From: Bacteroidota bacterium
Lineage (GTDB): Bacteria > Bacteroidota > Bacteroidia > Bacteroidales > WCHB1-69
Assembly: GCA_023392945.1 (NCBI GenBank)
Contig: JAEWNB010000109.1
Span: forward strand, 1 to 8,259
Direction: 5' to 3'
Length of the DNA: 8,259 nucleotides
Positions 6,169 through 8,259 of the stretch are shown here, in pieces. Each line of letters starts with the position of its first letter. Position 1 is the stretch's first letter. The translations under genes and the position numbers were made by a program. Below the pieces are notes generated by a model, which was not told the DNA's origin, did not search any database, and was given only the letters and a program-made list of their open reading frames with translations.

Positions 6169-7467
6169 ATGAAAAAAGAATCATCTGAAAATATTAAAAA
6201 AGCTATAGAAATACTAACAAGAAATACCGACAGTAAACTTCTTACCCATTTAAATTCCTGTGTCCACTGTGGACTATGTGAAACCAGTTGTTTATTTTGG
6301 CTAACATACAAGGATCCTAAATATATTCCGGGAATGAAGGTGGAAATGGTAGCTTCAATTTACAGGAAATATTGTACTTTAACTGGTCGGATTGCTCCAA
6401 AGTTAATCAATGCTCGGGAAATTTCTGATGAACTGATCCCTGAAATGGTTGATATTCTTTATGGGTCGTGCACCATGTGTGGCAGGTGTGTTAAACATTG
6501 CTCAATCGGAGTTGATATTCCCTTTGTTGTCCATACCGGAAGGCGAATGTTGGCAGCTATGGGTTATGTGCCGGCCACTCTTCAGGCTACTGTTGATGCG
6601 GCTGTAAATAGTGGAAATAATATGGCCATTTCGGAAGGGGAATTCATAGATACAATTCAATGGATGGAAGAGGAGCTTCAGGATGAAATGAATGGTGATG
6701 AAAGAGCAAGGATCCCTTTGAATGAACCTGACAAAGAATTCTTCTATACCTTAAATCCACGGGAACCCAAATTTTTCCCGTTATCTATTGCAGCAGCGGC
6801 AAAAATTTTCTATGCTGCCAAATCGGACTGGACTCTTTCTTCTAAACATTATGATGTTACAAACTATGGCTATTTTTCCGGAAGTGATGTCGAGGCAAAA
6901 AAAATTGCAGAAAACATTTATAATGAGGTTACCTCACTTAATGCCAAAACACTGGTACTTGGTGAATGCGGCCATGGTTCAAGAGCTCTGCGTTGGGAAG
7001 CTCCTAATTTTTTGAAAACAAGTCCCGATTTTGAGATTATTACCTTTGTTGAACTGATAGAAACTTTTATTAAATCAAATAAAATTTCTTTAGATAAAAA
7101 TAAAAATTCCAAAAAATACACAATTCACGATCCATGTAATATTACCCGCAACGGAGGACTTTATAATTCGCTTAGATTTGTTGTAAAAAATGCAGTTCCC
7201 GATCTTATTGAAATGAATCCTTTTGGAAATGAAAACTTCTGTTGTGGCGGCGGTGGGGGAATGTTGGCAATGAGCGAATATAATGAACGAAGAATCGATA
7301 TCGGCAAAATTAAAGCTGAGCAAATTAAAGCCACCGGAGCTGATGTTGTCATTACTCCATGTCACAACTGCATTGACCAGCTTATCCAATTAAATCACAC
7401 CTACAATTTAGGAGTTGAAATCAAGTCTGTTGCTGAAATTGTTGCAGATGCCTTAATTATTGATTAG
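6169..7467 (+). CDS. DsrK/HdrD-like (Fe-S)-binding oxidoreductase subunit with CCG domain
   Basis: This 432-residue, probably cytoplasmic, protein carries two ferredoxin-type [4Fe-4S] motifs, C31-X2-C-X2-C-X3-C41 and C101-X2-C-X2-C-X3-C111. A C-terminal CCG domain follows: HDPCNITRNGG (C323), then FCCGGGGGM (C358, C359), then CHNC (C398, C401). The spacing CX34CCX38CXXC is close to that of the domain that binds the non-cubane cluster in heterodisulfide reductase HdrB/HdrD and DsrK. The first CCG copy looks reduced to YFSGSD (235-240) and GECGHGSR (266-272). Family relatives pass electrons between a membrane quinone-linked cytochrome b subunit and a thiol/disulfide or other soluble partner. 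No NarI/DsrM-type membrane gene or flavoprotein is adjacent: upstream is a divergent acyltransferase operon and downstream a secreted protein. The partner and physiological reaction are therefore unknown. ATG 6169 is the only sensible start; an ATG at 6162 is out of frame. Dissimilatory sulfite reduction should not be inferred from this gene alone. Confidence 0.88.
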   Translation: MKKESSENIKKAIEILTRNTDSKLLTHLNSCVHCGLCETSCLFWLTYKDPKYIPGMKVEMVASIYRKYCTLTGRIAPKLINAREISDELIPEMVDILYGSCTMCGRCVKHCSIGVDIPFVVHTGRRMLAAMGYVPATLQATVDAAVNSGNNMAISEGEFIDTIQWMEEELQDEMNGDERARIPLNEPDKEFFYTLNPREPKFFPLSIAAAAKIFYAAKSDWTLSSKHYDVTNYGYFSGSDVEAKKIAENIYNEVTSLNAKTLVLGECGHGSRALRWEAPNFLKTSPDFEIITFVELIETFIKSNKISLDKNKNSKKYTIHDPCNITRNGGLYNSLRFVVKNAVPDLIEMNPFGNENFCCGGGGGMLAMSEYNERRIDIGKIKAEQIKATGADVVITPCHNCIDQLIQLNHTYNLGVEIKSVAEIVADALIID

Positions 7468-7545
7468 CAATATATTGACTTTAAAAATAGCGATACTTAA
7501 TAAATTGAAAAATTAATTTCCTACTCAAACAATCTAAATAAAAAA

Positions 7546-7567
7546 AATCAATATTACTGTATTGATT
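7546..7567. repeat. AT-rich perfect hairpin (8-bp stem)
   Basis: AATCAATA (7546-7553) and TATTGATT (7560-7567) form a perfect 8-base inverted repeat around a 6-base loop, within the 126-base gap ahead of the T9SS substrate gene. A run of A lies on its left side (7541-7547), so in the minus direction the hairpin is followed by a T run. On the plus strand no T run follows. It could be a weak terminator for antisense transcripts, a protein-binding palindrome, or chance in AT-rich DNA. The rest of the gap shows no recognisable promoter box. Confidence 0.35.
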
Positions 7568-7593
7568 ATAATACTCAAAAGACTCAATTAATT

Positions 7594-8259
7594 ATGAAAA
7601 AACTATTTACTTTTTTAGCAGCATTGTATGTTGTTGTAGCATTAAATGCTCAAACTATTACAGATGATTTTGAAAGTTACACAGATTTTACAATCAATCC
7701 AACCGGAACTTGGAGCTTTAAAGATATCGATTTATCTTATACTTATGGTGTACCAAATTGCTCTTATGAAAATGAAAGTTCTCCTATGGCTTTTATTGTA
7801 TTCAATCCAAGTGCAACAACTCCACCAATTACTGGTTTATCAGCACATTCCGGTTCAAAAATGTTAGCTTGTATTGCCGCAATAACTCCTCCCAATAACG
7901 ATTGGATGATTTCTCCCGATCTTGGAGGGGCAACCGGCACACTCTCTTTTTATGCAAAATCGGATAATTATAACTACGGTTTTGAACTTATGAAAGTAGG
8001 TTATTCAACTACTACAACCGATACTTCTGCTTTTACTTTTATTCAGACAGGAAGTTATGTTGAAGTACCGGTGGATTGGACGCTGTATAATTATACTTTT
8101 CCTGCTGGAACAAAATATGTAGCTATTAATTGCGTTTCAGATGATGCTTGTTTATTGTATATTGATGATGTTGTTCTCACTTATAACGTTGGAATCAATG
8201 AACCGTTAAATAAAAATGTGTCCATTTATCCCAACCCCGTCAGCAACGTATTACATATT
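7594..8259 (+). CDS. Secreted choice-of-anchor J type protein with T9SS sorting domain (3' end outside window)
   Basis: This frame is open from ATG 7594 to the window edge (222 residues seen). It starts with a signal peptide, MKKLFTFLAALYVVVALNAQ, cut near residue 19-20. The mature region begins ITDDFESYTDF and contains SGSKMLACIAA, NDWMISPDLGG (102-112), TLSFYAKSDN (116-125) and YIDDVVLTYN (189-198). This layout is typical of the jelly-roll 'cleaved adhesin'/choice-of-anchor J domain. It then enters VSIYPNPVSNVLHI (209-222), the start of a type IX secretion C-terminal sorting domain (Por_Secre_tail), of which some 55-65 residues should follow outside the window. Such proteins cross the outer membrane through the T9SS and are released or attached to the cell surface. 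The binding target is unknown. If the stop follows the sorting domain, the whole protein would be about 280 residues, with a single jelly-roll domain and no protease or other catalytic domain. No Shine-Dalgarno is visible upstream, as is common in this phylum. Confidence 0.87.
   Translation, partial: MKKLFTFLAALYVVVALNAQTITDDFESYTDFTINPTGTWSFKDIDLSYTYGVPNCSYENESSPMAFIVFNPSATTPPITGLSAHSGSKMLACIAAITPPNNDWMISPDLGGATGTLSFYAKSDNYNYGFELMKVGYSTTTTDTSAFTFIQTGSYVEVPVDWTLYNYTFPAGTKYVAINCVSDDACLLYIDDVVLTYNVGINEPLNKNVSIYPNPVSNVLHI

Noticed and set aside
6169..7467. Evidence for dissimilatory sulfite reduction (DsrK)
   Set aside because: Only one DsrK-like protein is present, with no DsrAB, DsrC or DsrMJOP genes. 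The CCG family is much wider than sulfur respiration.
7646..7867. A 73-residue plus-strand frame (Leu- and Gln-rich)
   Set aside because: It lies within the T9SS substrate gene in another frame. The frame starting at 7594 has a signal peptide, a recognisable domain layout and a sorting domain.
1..8259. CRISPR array, tRNA, rRNA, phage or toxin-antitoxin locus
   Set aside because: No regularly spaced repeats, cloverleaf-like sequences, ribosomal RNA motifs or matching gene pairs were seen when reading both strands.

Overview
The window looks like chromosomal DNA from a Bacteroidota bacterium, probably of a Bacteroidales or Flavobacteriia type. It is AT-rich. It encodes a T9SS-sorted 'choice-of-anchor J' type protein, a DUF4468 protein and an MbnP-like lipoprotein. 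Four genes are preceded by the Bacteroidota -7 promoter box TAnnTTTG, and Shine-Dalgarno sequences are mostly weak. No genus can be named from the sequence alone.

Left part (1-3317), nucleotide metabolism and envelope proteins. The window opens inside thyA, exactly at the catalytic Pro-Cys-His. thyA converges with a minus-strand gene for a small outer-membrane beta-barrel protein, and their stop codons overlap. A 400-base non-coding gap follows; it contains a compact GC-rich element of about 170 bases (about 64% GC by hand count, against about 22% just to its left). Next is folA (dihydrofolate reductase), the metabolic partner of thyA, which starts a tightly packed plus-strand unit: folA, a secreted DUF4468 protein (1-base overlap), then an MbnP-like lipoprotein (14-base overlap).

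Middle part (3347-6018), a minus-strand envelope operon. In transcription order it holds a PlsC-like acyltransferase with an HX5D motif, a GT9 heptosyltransferase-like glycosyltransferase, and a small secreted protein of unknown function. The gaps are 14 and 9 bases. The first two point to membrane lipid and lipopolysaccharide work.

Right part (6169-8259). A divergent promoter region of 150 bases separates the envelope operon from a DsrK/HdrD-like iron-sulfur protein with two ferredoxin-type cluster motifs and one complete CCG motif. It has no membrane or flavin partner next to it. After a 126-base gap with an AT-rich hairpin, a secreted T9SS substrate begins and runs off the window in its C-terminal sorting domain.

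Most of the window is ordinary housekeeping and envelope content. I see no defence system, CRISPR array, tRNA, rRNA, transposase or phage gene. The least explained sequence is the GC-rich intergenic element at about 1211-1383.
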